This document shows positions 8,136 to 17,337 of a DNA stretch of 27,255 nt, in pieces. How positions within the stretch are numbered: the stretch's first letter is position 1; each line of letters starts with the position of its first letter. This stretch comes from Chara braunii (taxonomy: Eukaryota > Streptophyta > Charophyceae > Charales > Characeae). A program made the translations under genes and the position numbers. Location: assembly GCA_003427395.1 (NCBI GenBank), contig BFEA01000643.1:508621-535875 (forward strand). Reading direction: 5' to 3'. Below the pieces are notes generated by a model. It had not been told where the DNA came from, did no database searches, and saw only the letters and a list, made by a program, of their open reading frames with translations.

Positions 8136-8700
8136 CTGCATCGTAGGATAATACGGTAGAGTAGGTTGGGCGTTGGGCGCCAGACAGGGAAAGCGATTGT
8201 GGATACTGCATTGATGTTGCTTTGCTGGCTTGGACTTTGGCTCAATACTTAACTATACTGATCTGTTCCGAATAGATACTTAATGCATGTGCACCCTGTA
8301 CGAGACCGACAAAATAGAGTGATTGCGGGAGCTCTGGCGGAGTTCAGGAGGAACTCTGGAGGTAGGGAACTATAAGGTACGCGTCATCGATTCTTTCCCC
8401 ATATCCCTTACGAACTACATCCCTTCTAGCAAAAAGCATGCGTATTTATGTGATATATTGATTATAGGTTTCTTCAGTACTAATCATATCAAGTAAGAAA
8501 ACTACTATATGATTGGAATGAGAATCATGCCTGAGGAAAGGAAAGGAACCTTGGAAAAGAACCGAGAAAGAAACGTAGCCTGCTTGGTTTTGAGATAACA
8601 AAGGAAGTTTGATGAAGGCCTCCATTGGGGTCGTCGCGTTGTCTGGAATGACTAAAAGAGTACTTGTCGTGCAAGCTACCCAACCTAACTATTTAGCCCT
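8136..8700. other. Gap beyond R5, no gene supported
   Basis: The segment to about 8206 belongs to the R module (conserved motif upstream of the exon on the minus strand). From 8210 to 8700 no convincing frame, repeat or splice signal is seen. If the minus-strand unit begins near R5, its promoter would lie here, but no promoter motif could be identified. Confidence 0.4.
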
Positions 8701-8920
8701 GGACTTCAACATTAAGGATGGGAAGATGCTGTGCGTTTTTCCTGATAACTCAAACAGTTAAATCCAAGATTAATTCGGTATTCCCATAAAGTACACATTT
8801 TCAACTGATTTAACCAAGGCAAAAACTCATCCGATACTTGCGCAGAATACACAGTTTTTAAATAACTGACAAAAACAGAGGTAATAGGAATCTCCCGTGG
8901 AGTTCTCCTATTGAAAGATC

Positions 8921-8990
8921 GGATTAGACTCAAGGAGGGAATTAAGTACTCCCGGGTGAGTACACGAACTCTTGAGTCTAGGATAATCTG
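8921..8990. repeat. P hairpin 1
   Basis: Outer stem AGACTCAAG (8926-8934) pairs with CTTGAGTCT (8971-8979). Inner stem GTACTC (8946-8951) pairs with GAGTAC (8958-8963) over CCGGGT. P3 keeps both stems although the outer-stem sequence differs on both sides. Confidence 0.75.
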
Positions 8991-9066
8991 TGTTGCCTTT
9001 CGTGTAAGTGAACATGCCTTTGCCTAACTTAATAAATGAACTCTCAGGGCAACTATAAATATTTTT

Positions 9067-9680
9067 GATCCCCTATGCATCAGACAAATATTAGATGGCT
9101 CCCGGGAGGTAATCTTAATATTCTGTTTGATCTGGGGATCAAATAACAACTACAAATAATATCTTTATCCCCTATGTATCAGACAGATATTAGATGCATC
9201 CCGGGAGGATTATCTTAATATTCTGTTTGATCGAGGGATCAATTAACAACTACAAATAATTTATTTATCCCCTATGTATCAGACAGATATTAGATGGCTC
9301 CCGGGAGGATCATCTTAATATTCGGTTTGATCTGGGGATCAATTAACAATTACAAATAATCTTTTTGGTTCCCTATACATCGAACAAATATTAAGTGGCT
9401 CCCGGGAGGGTCATCTTAATACTCTGTTTGATCTAGGGATCAATTAACAATTACAAACAATCTTGATTCCCTATATATCAAATAAATGTTAGAAAAAAAA
9501 AATCTTCATCCCCTATACATCGAACAGATATTAGGTGACTCCCGGGAGGGTCATCTTAATATCATGTTTGATCTGGGGATCAATTGACAATTACAAACAA
9601 TTTGGTTCCCTACACATCGAAATGATATTAGGTGGCTCTCGGGAGCGTTATCCTAATACTTTGTTTGATCTGGGGATCAA
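9067..9680. repeat. Q array: ~100-bp-period hairpins
   Basis: Full units start at 9067, 9166, 9266, 9367, 9508 and 9603, with a truncated one at 9463. The near-100-bp period breaks only at the truncated unit. Each unit begins GATCCCCTA or a variant, contains ATATTAGATGGCTCCCGGGAGG, then a complementary arm (TAATATT, TTTGATC, GGGGATC), so it folds back with the CCCGGGAG segment at its tip. Spacers are ~25 bp and AT-rich (AATTAACAA, TACAAATAAT). Isolated Q units recur at 10225-10303 and 10653-10731. Confidence 0.85.
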
Positions 9681-9916
9681 CTAACAAGGAAAGAATTAGT
9701 TCATTATGCTTGGACAAGTAAAAGGGATACTCCCGGGTGAGTACCTTGCTATTTGTCTTGGTAGGACTAATGGATTGACAACGTTCGATACTAATGGCCT
9801 AACTAAAGTTAACAAGTTTGTATAATGATTATTTAACTCGGACATTTGTGGCAGAAAGATGTCGTGTATCCTCCCTATTGACAGACAGGTTACATTGACA
9901 ACCGTCATTTGATCGA

Positions 9917-10082
9917 GTACTTCCGTGAAGTACAGTCCTTTAACTAACAAAGAACCAATTGATCCGGTACTTCCGTGAAGTACATCCTTCAGCTTAACAG
10001 ATGTCATATGATCCGGTACTTCCGTGAAGTACACTCTTTCAAACTTAACAAAAGTTATTTGATCGGTACTTCCGTGAAGTAC
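9917..10082. repeat. Four identical GTACTTC hairpins, 50-bp ladder
   Basis: The 17-bp sequence GTACTTCCGTGAAGTAC occurs without change at 9917, 9967, 10016 and 10066. It is a perfect 7-bp inverted repeat with a 3-base centre. The start-to-start distances are 50, 49 and 50 bp. The hairpins are more conserved than the spacers, which share TTGATC just before the hairpin. Confidence 0.9.
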
Positions 10083-10130
10083 AATCCTACGATCATTAAA
10101 AACAACTGTTGAATTCTCCTATCACTTGAT

Positions 10131-10199
10131 TTGACTAAGACTTAGGAAGGGAATCAAATACTATCGGGTGAGTACGTGATCTCTTAAGTCTAAGTCAAT
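10131..10199. repeat. P hairpin 2
   Basis: The segment from TTGACTAAGACTTA to TAAGTCTAAGTCAA forms a 14-bp outer stem with one mismatch. The inner loop region holds ATCGGGTGAGTAC, in which the inner stem is degraded relative to P1 and P3. Confidence 0.7.
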
Positions 10200-10452
10200 C
10201 TAGTAGGCTTTTGTGAAAGTTGACTAGTCCCCTACACATCGAACTGGTATTAGATGGCTCCCGGGAGGGTGATCCTAATACTTTGTTTGATCTGGGGATC
10301 AACTAACAAGAAAAGGAAGAGTTGATTATGTTTGAACAAGTAAAAGAGAAACTCCCGAGTGAGTAACCCTGCTGCTTGCTCTGGTATGACTAATGGATTG
10401 ACATTACTTGGATACTAATGGTGTAGCTATTTAACATTGGATTAGGTTATAA

Positions 10453-10550
10453 GGAGCTCCCATGGAATTCTCCTCTCACTTGATTTTACTAGACTTAGGA
10501 AGGGAATTAAGTACTCCCATTTGAGTACACAAACTCCTAAGTCTAGGTCA
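10453..10550. repeat. P hairpin 3
   Basis: Outer stem AGACTTAGG (10491-10499) pairs perfectly with CCTAAGTCT (10536-10544). Inner stem GTACTC (10511-10516) pairs with GAGTAC (10523-10528). Compared with P1, two outer-stem positions have changed on both arms so that pairing is kept. A further hairpin CTCGT/ACGAG follows at about 10587-10601. Confidence 0.75.
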
Positions 10551-10981
10551 ATCTGGTCGACTTCCGTAAAAGTCGGTATACCTCTTGCTCGTTCGCGACG
10601 AGTGGGCAAAGTAGGGAAACAGTCAAGGCTATTCAACTTGGAGTTGTTTTGACTGATCTCCTACTCATCGAACTGGTAGTTGGGTAACTCCCGGGAGGGT
10701 TATCCTAATACTTGTTTGATTCAGAGGGTTACTAGTGAAGAAATTATGATTGTGTTTAGACAGTAAAGGGGTACCCCCTAGTGAGTTATCCGATCACCTA
10801 CACTAGATGGCATGAGCTGCTTGATTACATGAGGATTGCGTGAACTTTGAGGGATGACTGAGTGCTCCCGTGGGGCGGCTCGACTACACTTCTGACTGAC
10901 AGATTGTTTGGAGTTGAAGATTCCCAGGTGAATCAGCCCACTACTTGCGTATGTCGAAACAAGCAAGAAGAGAAAGGAAAA

Positions 10982-11341
10982 GGAGTGCTCCATCGGGAGC
11001 AACTCCAAAGGTTCCTTAAAAGGAACGTAAGAGAAGGACGAACACCGCGGGAAAAAGGAACTAGAAAAAAGATAGCGTATAACCATAATTTATCGAAGAA
11101 ACCGCCACTGACTTGAGTTGATCTCGGCCGGACTACTGTGTAAATCACAAAAGAATGTGCTCATCCGCAAGAGAGAGAATGCAAGGATTGAAAGGAGGGG
11201 AAAATGTGAAGTTTTCCTCAACGACAACTTAGGACATAGGCAAAGAGACTCCTTGAAACAAGAGAAGAATGAATGACAAACGACTTAAGGTAGATAGAAG
11301 CTAGGGGTTAGACTTTGGGATGTTGATCCCAAAGCTCGCAG
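10982..11341. repeat. Scattered perfect hairpins right of the cassettes
   Basis: Three hairpins stand out: GGAGTGCTCC/GGAGCAACTCC (10982-11006, loop ATCG, one bulge), GTTCCTT/AAGGAAC (11011-11026) and CTTTGGGAT/ATCCCAAAG (11313-11334, loop GTTG). AGCTC/GAGCT follows at once. They are not copies of the P, Q or O hairpins. The short frames crossing this area (about 10862-11148) are judged spurious. Confidence 0.65.
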
Positions 11342-11344
11342 ACG

Positions 11345-12039
11345 TGAGCTAAGGGCTTGATCCTTAGATATCATTATGTGGGAATCAAGGGGGGGATGTT
11401 GAATCGTTGTTGACCTGTGTGTATGCAGGTCTTTGCTTTGGATTGCTGCAATTGAAGGAGAAGGCCTCCGTAAAGGACTCAATTTTTTGTTATCACAGGT
11501 CGGTCGATGCCGATTCAACTCTTTTCCACTTTGACTTGATACCTACATCCAAAAACAAACCTTGTGGACAGTTAAACTGTCACCTGTGGTCATCGCCTAA
11601 ATGGTGTTGGTCACTCTCAAGGATCCTTTGAATAGATGTGAGGGGGCTGGGCTTGCATCTCAGGAAAGATAGAGCTATCATGCATGGTTTGGGGAGTGAG
11701 GGACAATATCAGTGGTTGATGGTTGACGTCGTTAAAGCATGGCATGTGAACTGTCTTTGCATTATGTTGTGCAGGTCTGTTTGTGCATGATTTGGGTTGA
11801 ACTGGAATTGACATCGTGAAGAGTTTGGACACTCAACACTTGTAAAAGTGGGAAGGGTTCCCAGCGGTAATACCTCGCTATTCATAATGAAGTCTTATAT
11901 ACCATCTCATGATAAGTCATACGTTGAGTGGAATAGACTATCTTTGATAGTGACAAGGTTTTGATACGTTGATCATAGAGGTTAGAAGGAGAAAATGTTT
12001 TCAGAATTAAAAGCGAAAATAAGACGAGCGTCTCAAAGT
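11345..12039. other. Gap, unassigned DNA
   Basis: No gene is supported. A 15-bp palindrome-like GACAGTTAAACTGTC lies at about 11567-11581. A frame of 74 codons (11407-11631) has no recognisable motif. The segment lies between the foldback cassettes and the LTR-like repeat. Confidence 0.45.
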
Positions 12040-12393
12040 TCGACCTGAGTATGTAACGGGTCAGTCCTAGGAGTTTTACCGCACGTACCCCATTTCATGC
12101 TACAGCGATCGAGCAAACGCGCTCGGCCGACTTACCTCTACTCAGGCATGTAAAAGCCTTCGCACGTGGGACGGTAGCTCAGCAGGGATACGCCTACCTG
12201 AGGGTGGTGACAGCCCTACGGGGAGAGGTAAGTTGTACCTCGCGACGTCCTGACCTGTCGCAGGGCGTCGTGAGAGGTATAGCACGCGCGCACGGTTGGA
12301 GTGCTAACAAGTTGTTCTACGAAAATAAATCCTGCGTGACACGACCGTGAGGTTCAGCGTCCCCAGCAGGGCACGAGACCGCCGCGCGCGACA
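12040..12393 (+). mobile_element. LTR-like segment, copy A (plus)
   Basis: This segment is related to the reverse complement of 24828-25195. Shared blocks include GGGTCAGTCCTAGGAG, CGATCGAGCAAACGC, GACTTACC, CAGGGATACGCCTACCTGAGGG, GGTGACAG and GACCGTGAGGTTC. Both copies end in CGACA. Copy B is followed by a primer-binding-site-like sequence, so these are probably LTRs. Copy A is followed not by such a site but by the 0.54-kb repeat, so it may be a solo or truncated LTR. The outer limit is not resolved and no target-site duplication was found. Confidence 0.55.
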
Positions 12394-12396
12394 GCG

Positions 12397-12937
12397 TGTT
12401 GAGTGAACAACACGTGGTTGGTCGTTTTTACTGACCTGCAGACAAAGTCAATCACATTACACAATTCTCGCAGAGTCAACCATTCATTCACTTTTACGCA
12501 CATTACACCTACGCTTTCAAACCTTTCAGTCAGACATTCCCTTTTTGACTTAGTCATTCAAGGACCTCTTTTGATCAAACTCAGACCCTTTAGATAATGA
12601 CTCGAAAATCAGAAATGCCATTTGGTGCAAAGGATGATGCAAACTGTGGGTGTAGAGGGTGAGTGAGGGTTGAGTTGGTGAACCAACCTGTTATCATAAG
12701 GCAACAACATGTAGTCTCATATATACTCATAATGTCTTGAAAGTAAAAGTGACCTGCAATTACACAAAGGTCAACGTGGTTTCAACACCTCTTTGCTATC
12801 GATATGACCCCATCTGAAGTTCAATATAGTGAACTTCATTTTAGTCGAGAATAATACTACATCGATATAACTCCCTCTAGGTAGCCTCTCGAACTTCTTA
12901 TCAAACCTTTCTCTACAGGCAGTAGCCTAAGGAAGAA
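12397..12937 (+). repeat. 0.54-kb dispersed repeat, copy 1
   Basis: This segment starts TGTTGAGTGAACAACACG immediately after the LTR-like segment, and matches 25761-26283 in the same orientation at roughly 90% identity by eye. One variable indel-rich patch corresponds to about 12695-12750. Both copies end AGTAGCCTAAGGAAGAA. A short minus-strand frame (starts MTKSKREC) is shared by the two copies but extends into unrelated flanks, so it is not called a gene. The TG start suggests an LTR, but no matching CA end or target duplication is shared. Confidence 0.7.
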
Positions 12938-13236
12938 AGTATAAGCTAACATCGCCAATGCTTTCTGCCTCCTCATATGATCCCCCACTTAAGATATGCC
13001 AGACAAAACATCATCAAACTCTTTTGGAGTAGAATCATAAAATTTACATCAATCAAGAGGTTAAGGTAGTAGGACAAGTCACACGGGGCCACATTCCTTC
13101 TATCTCCACCTCAGTAGAATCAGACAATGAACCATATCAGTGAGTTAGTCTTTTGCGGGCTTTCATAAGAGTTGTCATAGTATGGTAGATCACATGGGAT
13201 CCTCACCCTCACCCTTCTTCTCTTTCCTTCAGTGGC
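12938..13236. other. Gap between dispersed repeat and 67-bp array
   Basis: No gene, splice signal or repeat was recognised in this AT-moderate stretch. Confidence 0.4.
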
Positions 13237-13680
13237 AGGTAAGTGATACGGTAGGCCTCATGGGGTCTCGCTTCTCTTATCACAATTTATTTTGGAGTAA
13301 GGTTGGTAAGGCAGACTTCACGGAGCCTTGCTTCTCTTATTATCACCTTCCTCATCCGTGCAACTAGGTGATAGGGCAGACCTCACAGTGGTGCCTAGTT
13401 TCTCCTATCACAATTTTCATCGGAGTAAGGCTGGCTAGAAATAAGGCAAGCTTCTCGGCGCCTTGCTTCTCTTATCACCACCCTTCCTTATCCGTGCCAA
13501 TTGTTGTGATAGGGCAAGTCTTGAGGCCTCGCTCCTCCTATCGCTTACTTGCACTTACGCACGGTTGACTGAAAATAAGGCAGACTTCTTGGAGCTTCGC
13601 TTCTCTTATTACCACAATTTTGCTTAGCCGTGCAGTTAGGCAATAGGGAAGGCCTCTCGGGGTGTCTTTTCTCCTATCAC
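13237..13680. repeat. 67-bp-period hairpin array, seven units
   Basis: Units begin near 13237, 13303, 13365, 13437, 13503, 13571 and 13637. Each has a left arm of the type GATAGGGCAGACCTC or AATAAGGCAGACTTC and a right arm of the type GCTTCTCTTATCAC or TCTCCTATCAC, which complement each other around a GC-rich centre. Left arms alternate between ATAAGGC and GATAGGG forms, and right arms between CTTAT and CCTAT to match, so alternate units form two subtypes. Plus-strand frames over the array are repeat translations. Confidence 0.75.
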
Positions 13681-13689
13681 CCTCGCAAG

Positions 13690-14520
13690 TTCTCTCGACG
13701 AACTACGTCATCGCTTTTGACGCCTCTCAAGCCCTGGATCATTCAAAAGTCTTTAAGCTTATGCGGGTAGGCCATATGAAACCTGTGCTCCACACCTTAA
13801 AGGCCTTCCGCCTCAACTCTGTTAGTTTATGACCTTGAGAAGATGCAGGCTTTAGTCAACTGTAGGGCAAGAGTTAGTTGACGCTGTCCACTTTCACAGT
13901 ACTTTGACCAATAGCACGCACAATCCTTCAATCCACTGTGAACCCCGCTGTATCAATGTCAGGTGGTCTATTAAGCAAGGAAAGTCTGCACATAGTCGAC
14001 TCCCTTGCGGCCACATTCCCAAAAAAAAACACTTACATAGCGAGACAGTTACACATAACTTCTCGTTCTCGCTATGTTTTCAGCAACAGTTAGTCATACA
14101 CATCCCTTTCTATCAGATCATGGCGGATGAACTGCGCACCATATTGTCTGACTCGATCGGCTGCGCACAGTGTCCTCTCACTTGATTGGTTGTGTACTGC
14201 ATCCCGCTCACCCCAATTGGTCGCATACAAGATTGCTTATCCATGGCACATCGGATTTCGGCCAACTCACCGCTATAATCGGTGATAAAGATAACAAAAT
14301 AAAAATAAATAAATAAAATTTGGAAGCCAGGTATGCAAGGAATATGAGCGGGAACAATATACTGAAAGTCAACCTGTGAAATCGTCACGTGTCAAAGTAG
14401 TCACATACAAGCAGAGAGCATAAAATACACCGAGATTCATCCAAATAAAAACAATACAATCAACTTTTGAGCCAATGTTCAAGTCCTCAAGCCACACCGA
14501 CACAGTATCCAGCGTAGCCC
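13690..14520. other. Gap before exon R6, no gene supported
   Basis: A 93-codon plus-strand frame (13904-14185) and a 91-codon minus-strand frame (14113-14388) overlap on opposite strands without recognisable motifs. A short AAATAAATAAAT tract lies at 14304-14318. If the plus-strand unit starts near R6, its promoter would be in this interval, but nothing specific could be identified. Confidence 0.35.
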
Positions 14521-14524
14521 GTCT

Positions 14525-14659
14525 CTATTTGGCGCCCCGCGCCCAACCTGCACTACTTGCCTATCCTTCTACAGTCGCATTCACACAATGGACTCACTTC
14601 GACTTTGAAGACCAATGGACATGACGTCAACACGATAGCCGACCTCTCACATACACGAT
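14525..14659 (+). CDS. Candidate exon R6, plus-strand R module
   Basis: TTGGCGCCCCGCGCCCAACCT (14529-14549) is the family's GC-rich upstream motif, here on the plus strand. CTTCTACAG then precedes a candidate exon at 14575-14659, followed by GTACGT and a long pyrimidine-rich tract. Only one phase of the 85-nt exon is open. It reads SHSHNGLTSTLKTNGHDVN then TIADLSHTR. GACGTCAAC matches the same place in R2. It is the only R copy found outside 2.5-8.2 kb and is inverted relative to the others. The product is unknown. Confidence 0.35.
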
Positions 14660-15340
14660 GTACGTTTTTCTCACTTATTTCTCTTCATCTCTTTTTTTTT
14701 GTCTCACTCTCTTTGTGTATGTGTCTTTCTCCATGTGTGTCACGATGCACTGTGTGTCTCTATGTATGCCACAGTGGATGTGTGCCAACTTTCATTGTGT
14801 CCCCGCGAGTGTCACTGTAAATCTGTGTATGTCTTTGTGCATTGTGTCACTGTATACGTGTGTATGTCTTTGTGTATTGTGTCACTGTTACTGTAAATGT
14901 GTGTTGCGGCGTCTGTGCATGTGTCACTGTGTGTTTTCACTGTGTATGCACGTGTGTCACAGTGACTTTGTCACTTTGACTATGTTTTCACTGTGTATGT
15001 ATGTATGTATGTGTATCACTTGTGTATGTGTCACTGTGTCGTTGTATGTTTGTTGTGTGTCTCACTATGTATCCGTGTGGTTTCACAGTGTCTGTGCGTG
15101 TTTCACAATGTCTGTGCATGTTTCACTGTGGTTGTGCATTTATCACAGTGTGTGTGTGTTCCATTGTGCCTATGTGCGTATTTTCATTGTGCACGCATGT
15201 GTGCCACAGTATTTATGTGTCATTGTGTATCTGTGTGTGGCTCATCTGTCTGTTTGTCTGTTTGTTTGTCTGTCTGGCTGTCTCTCTCTCTCTTTTTATG
15301 ACCCAGACACACGCACAGACACACATACACACGCACGCAT

Positions 15341-15341
<1 letters not shown>
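14660..15341 (+). other. Pyrimidine/TG-rich tract, likely intron
   Basis: Starting at GTACGT the plus strand is dominated by C, T and TGTG runs (TTCTCTTCATCTC, TCACTGTG repeated, GTCTGTTTGTCTG). Overlapping plus-strand frames up to 254 codons long are Cys/Val/Ser/His-rich and open in several phases at once, which marks low-complexity sequence and not protein. An internal TGTGTCACTGTG-like motif recurs many times. Confidence 0.45.

Positions 15342-15415
<74 letters not shown>
15342..15415. repeat. (AC)n microsatellite
   Basis: About 37 AC units are uninterrupted, preceded by an imperfect CACACGCACG stretch. A D repeat follows directly. Confidence 0.95.
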
Positions 15416-15416
<1 letters not shown>

Positions 15417-15423
15417 GTGTAGC

Positions 15424-15491
15424 AGTGTATATTTCAATGTTTTAGAAGTAGATTCATTTGATTTTGTTCATCCTATTATCATAAGTACCAT
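15424..15491 (+). repeat. D repeat, plus-strand copy
   Basis: GTGTATATTTCAATG, then AGTAGATTCATTTGATTTTG and TTCATCCTATTATC, matches the D consensus in the orientation of the local candidate transcript. It starts right after the AC microsatellite. Confidence 0.7.
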
Positions 15492-15713
15492 GGAACCAGC
15501 AGTGACCGGAGTCTTACCTTCACGATGCACATCGTACTGAGACCACAGCATGAGACACGACAGACCCGAGTGAGTATTCCAACAAGTCGGGCGAACGACG
15601 GTCATCCCCACGCCGTTCTCGGTGGATGCATCACGCCTCCGACAAGTCTCCACAACCCTTTTAATAATAATAAAATAACATCAATGATGACAATAATAAT
15701 ATCAACATCAATC

Positions 15714-15766
<53 letters not shown>

Positions 15767-16166
15767 TAATAATAAAAATAATAATTATTATTATTATTAT
15801 ATTAAAACAAAAAACGTATACCCCTTATCTTTCGGCTCAATTCAACTTGAATGAAAATGTGCGGTTTTGGGTTGGTTGCCCAAACCGTAGCGACCACGAC
15901 CGATGGGCAAACAAGTAAGTATTTTCCCTCTTTTTTTCTTATTCTTCTTCTCCCTCTCTTTTTCTTCCGTTCCCGTTTATCTTCACGACTTCCCTCCTTC
16001 CGACGTTCTCGCTCCTTTCGCGCCCGTTCCCCTTTCTTTAGTGCTCGTGCCCTTATTTCCCTCGCGTGCATCCTCCTCTTTATTTCTCCTTTTCAAATGT
16101 TCGTAGCCATATTCACTGTCCAGATTAAAGCATAGTAAAATGAAACAACGATAATATTACTAATGA

Positions 16167-16220
<54 letters not shown>

Positions 16221-16324
16221 TAATAAATAATAATATTAATAATAATAATAATATAATACTAATATTAATAATAAAAATATTTTCGGTCGGATACAAGCAG
16301 AAGGAGCGTGGGTTTCTTTTTCAG
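15492..16324 (+). other. Mixed stretch: AAT microsatellites and donor-like sites
   Basis: A minus-strand GTAAGA follows CATCGTGAAG near 15515. On the plus strand GGGCAAACAA is followed by GTAAGT (15915-15920) and a strong C/T tract (15921-16080), so a small plus-strand exon may end at 15914. It does not join in frame to the next candidate exon. (AAT)n tracts lie at 15716-15764 and about 16170-16275. The Asn or Tyr homopolymer frames are not genes. Confidence 0.35.
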
Positions 16325-16368
16325 AGGGAAACTCACCGGAGCAGCGACGATCGTGGGTATCTAAATAT
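16325..16368 (+). CDS. Candidate exon 1 of plus-strand 3' gene end
   Basis: GGTTTCTTTTTCAG is a strong 3' splice site, and the 44-nt exon ends before GTAAGTTTCCCC. In the phase that continues through the next candidate exons it reads RETHRSSDDRGYLN and leaves two bases. The following ~670 bp is C/T-rich and holds a cluster of D repeats, so it looks like an intron. The product is unknown. Confidence 0.35.
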
Positions 16369-16433
16369 GTAAGTTTCCCCTCTTCACTTCACCTTTCTCT
16401 TTCTCATTACACGATCCCTTCACACAAAGTGTA

Positions 16434-16920
16434 GTCGTGCATTCTTGTTCTAGCGGTAGATTCGTTCGATTTGCGCACCCTGTCCGCGCACACATACATA
16501 GGTGTAGGAGTGCACATTTTCATGTTCTTGCGTAAGATTCATTCGAATTGGTTCATCCTCTCAATGGAAGTAGCATTAGGCCAGCTGAGGGGTTGGAGAC
16601 TTTCCCGTTGGTCGGCGCGTTTCTCATTCTATTGATGGAAAACTCTCCCTCTCTCGCTCACACAGAAACACACGCATATGGAAGTAGTAATGCATCTTCC
16701 CTCGTTCTAGCGTTAGATTCATTCGATTTTACCCATCCTATCGATGGGAGTAGCTGAAGATTCAGTCAATTTTGCTCATACTATCGATGAGAGTAGCGTG
16801 AGTCGGTTGTGTGATCGACACACACACACACACACACGTACACACACACTGCGCAATAGTGTATGTTTCTATATAATAGCGGCATATTCATATGATTTTG
16901 CTCATCCTATCTGTGAAAGT
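16434..16920 (+). repeat. D repeat cluster, five plus-strand copies
   Basis: Copies lie at 16434-16490, 16508-16573, 16690-16753, 16754-16797 (partial) and 16858-16920. The best conserved has GTTCTAGCGTTAGATTCATT, then CGATTTTACCCATCCTATCG and ATGGGAGTAGC. All lie inside one candidate intron, in its sense orientation. A CA microsatellite sits between the last two copies. Confidence 0.75.
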
Positions 16921-17041
16921 GTCAAAATGCCAACCACGAGATTGAAAACTTACCTGTTCTCTCTCTGGCTCCCTCGTCGTCATTGTGATCATCATAACTC
17001 GCTGCTCCCTACTCTGCACGACGATCCCTCGCGATGTGCAG

Positions 17042-17113
17042 CATACACGACCATAGGTCGGGGCACGACAAGCACAAGCTCACATCCCACCACACGAGTC
17101 TGGCGGACGACAG
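17042..17113 (+). CDS. Candidate exon 2 of plus-strand 3' gene end
   Basis: GCGATGTGCAG precedes 72 nt ending GGCGGACGACAG, then GTAAGTCGCCC and a long TTC-rich tract. In the carried-over phase it reads IHDHRSGHDKHKLTSHHTS then LADD, rich in His, Lys, Ser and Asp, with no stop. That composition is common in disordered regions. No domain is recognised. Confidence 0.35.
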
Positions 17114-17337
17114 GTAAGTCGCCCTTCGTCTCTCTCCTCCTTCCTCTTCTTCTTCTTCTTCTTCTTCTTCTTCTTCTTCTTCTTTTTCTTCTTCTTCTCG
17201 CTTTCTTCTTTTTTCGCGCGTGCTCCTTCTACCTCCGTGCGGTTCTCCTCCTGCTACCACCACGCTACTTCTCTGCTGCTCCCTGTATGCCATCCCCGTT
17301 GTTTTCCGTTTGCTCGCCGATCGCCTCCCGCTTGCAG
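17114..17337 (+). other. Candidate TTC-rich intron
   Basis: It opens GTAAGTCGCCCTTCG and runs into a (TTC)n tract (17143-17199). It ends CTCCCGCTTGCAG. The Leu/Phe/Ser-rich frames through it are repeat translations. It shows the pyrimidine-rich sense strand typical of introns in this window. Confidence 0.45.

Larger units (their letters stand above)
8888..10803. repeat. Three P-Q-O foldback cassettes
   Basis: Three hairpin classes occur in a fixed order three times. P is an AGACTC.../GAGTCT-type outer stem with an inner GTACTC/GAGTAC. Q is an ~75-bp hairpin with CCCGGGAG at its tip. O contains ACAAGTAAAAG, ACTCCCGGGTGAGTA and TTGTC. Cassette 1 is P 8921-8990, seven Q (one truncated) 9067-9680 and O 9709-9762. 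Cassette 2 is P 10131-10199, Q 10225-10303 and O 10330-10385. Cassette 3 is P 10453-10550, Q 10653-10731 and O 10752-10800. After O in the first two cassettes comes GACTAATGGATTGACA. No coding frame survives. Confidence 0.8.

Noticed and set aside
12354-12557. Minus-strand frame shared by both 0.5-kb repeats
   Set aside because: The shared part is about 55 codons, but the frame's end lies in different flanking DNA in each copy and there is no recognised motif. Shared ancestry of the repeat is enough to explain it.
14658-15540. Plus-strand frames of 254 and 179 codons, Cys/Val/His-rich
   Set aside because: They run through TGTG and CACA low-complexity DNA, are open in several overlapping phases and have no domain signature.
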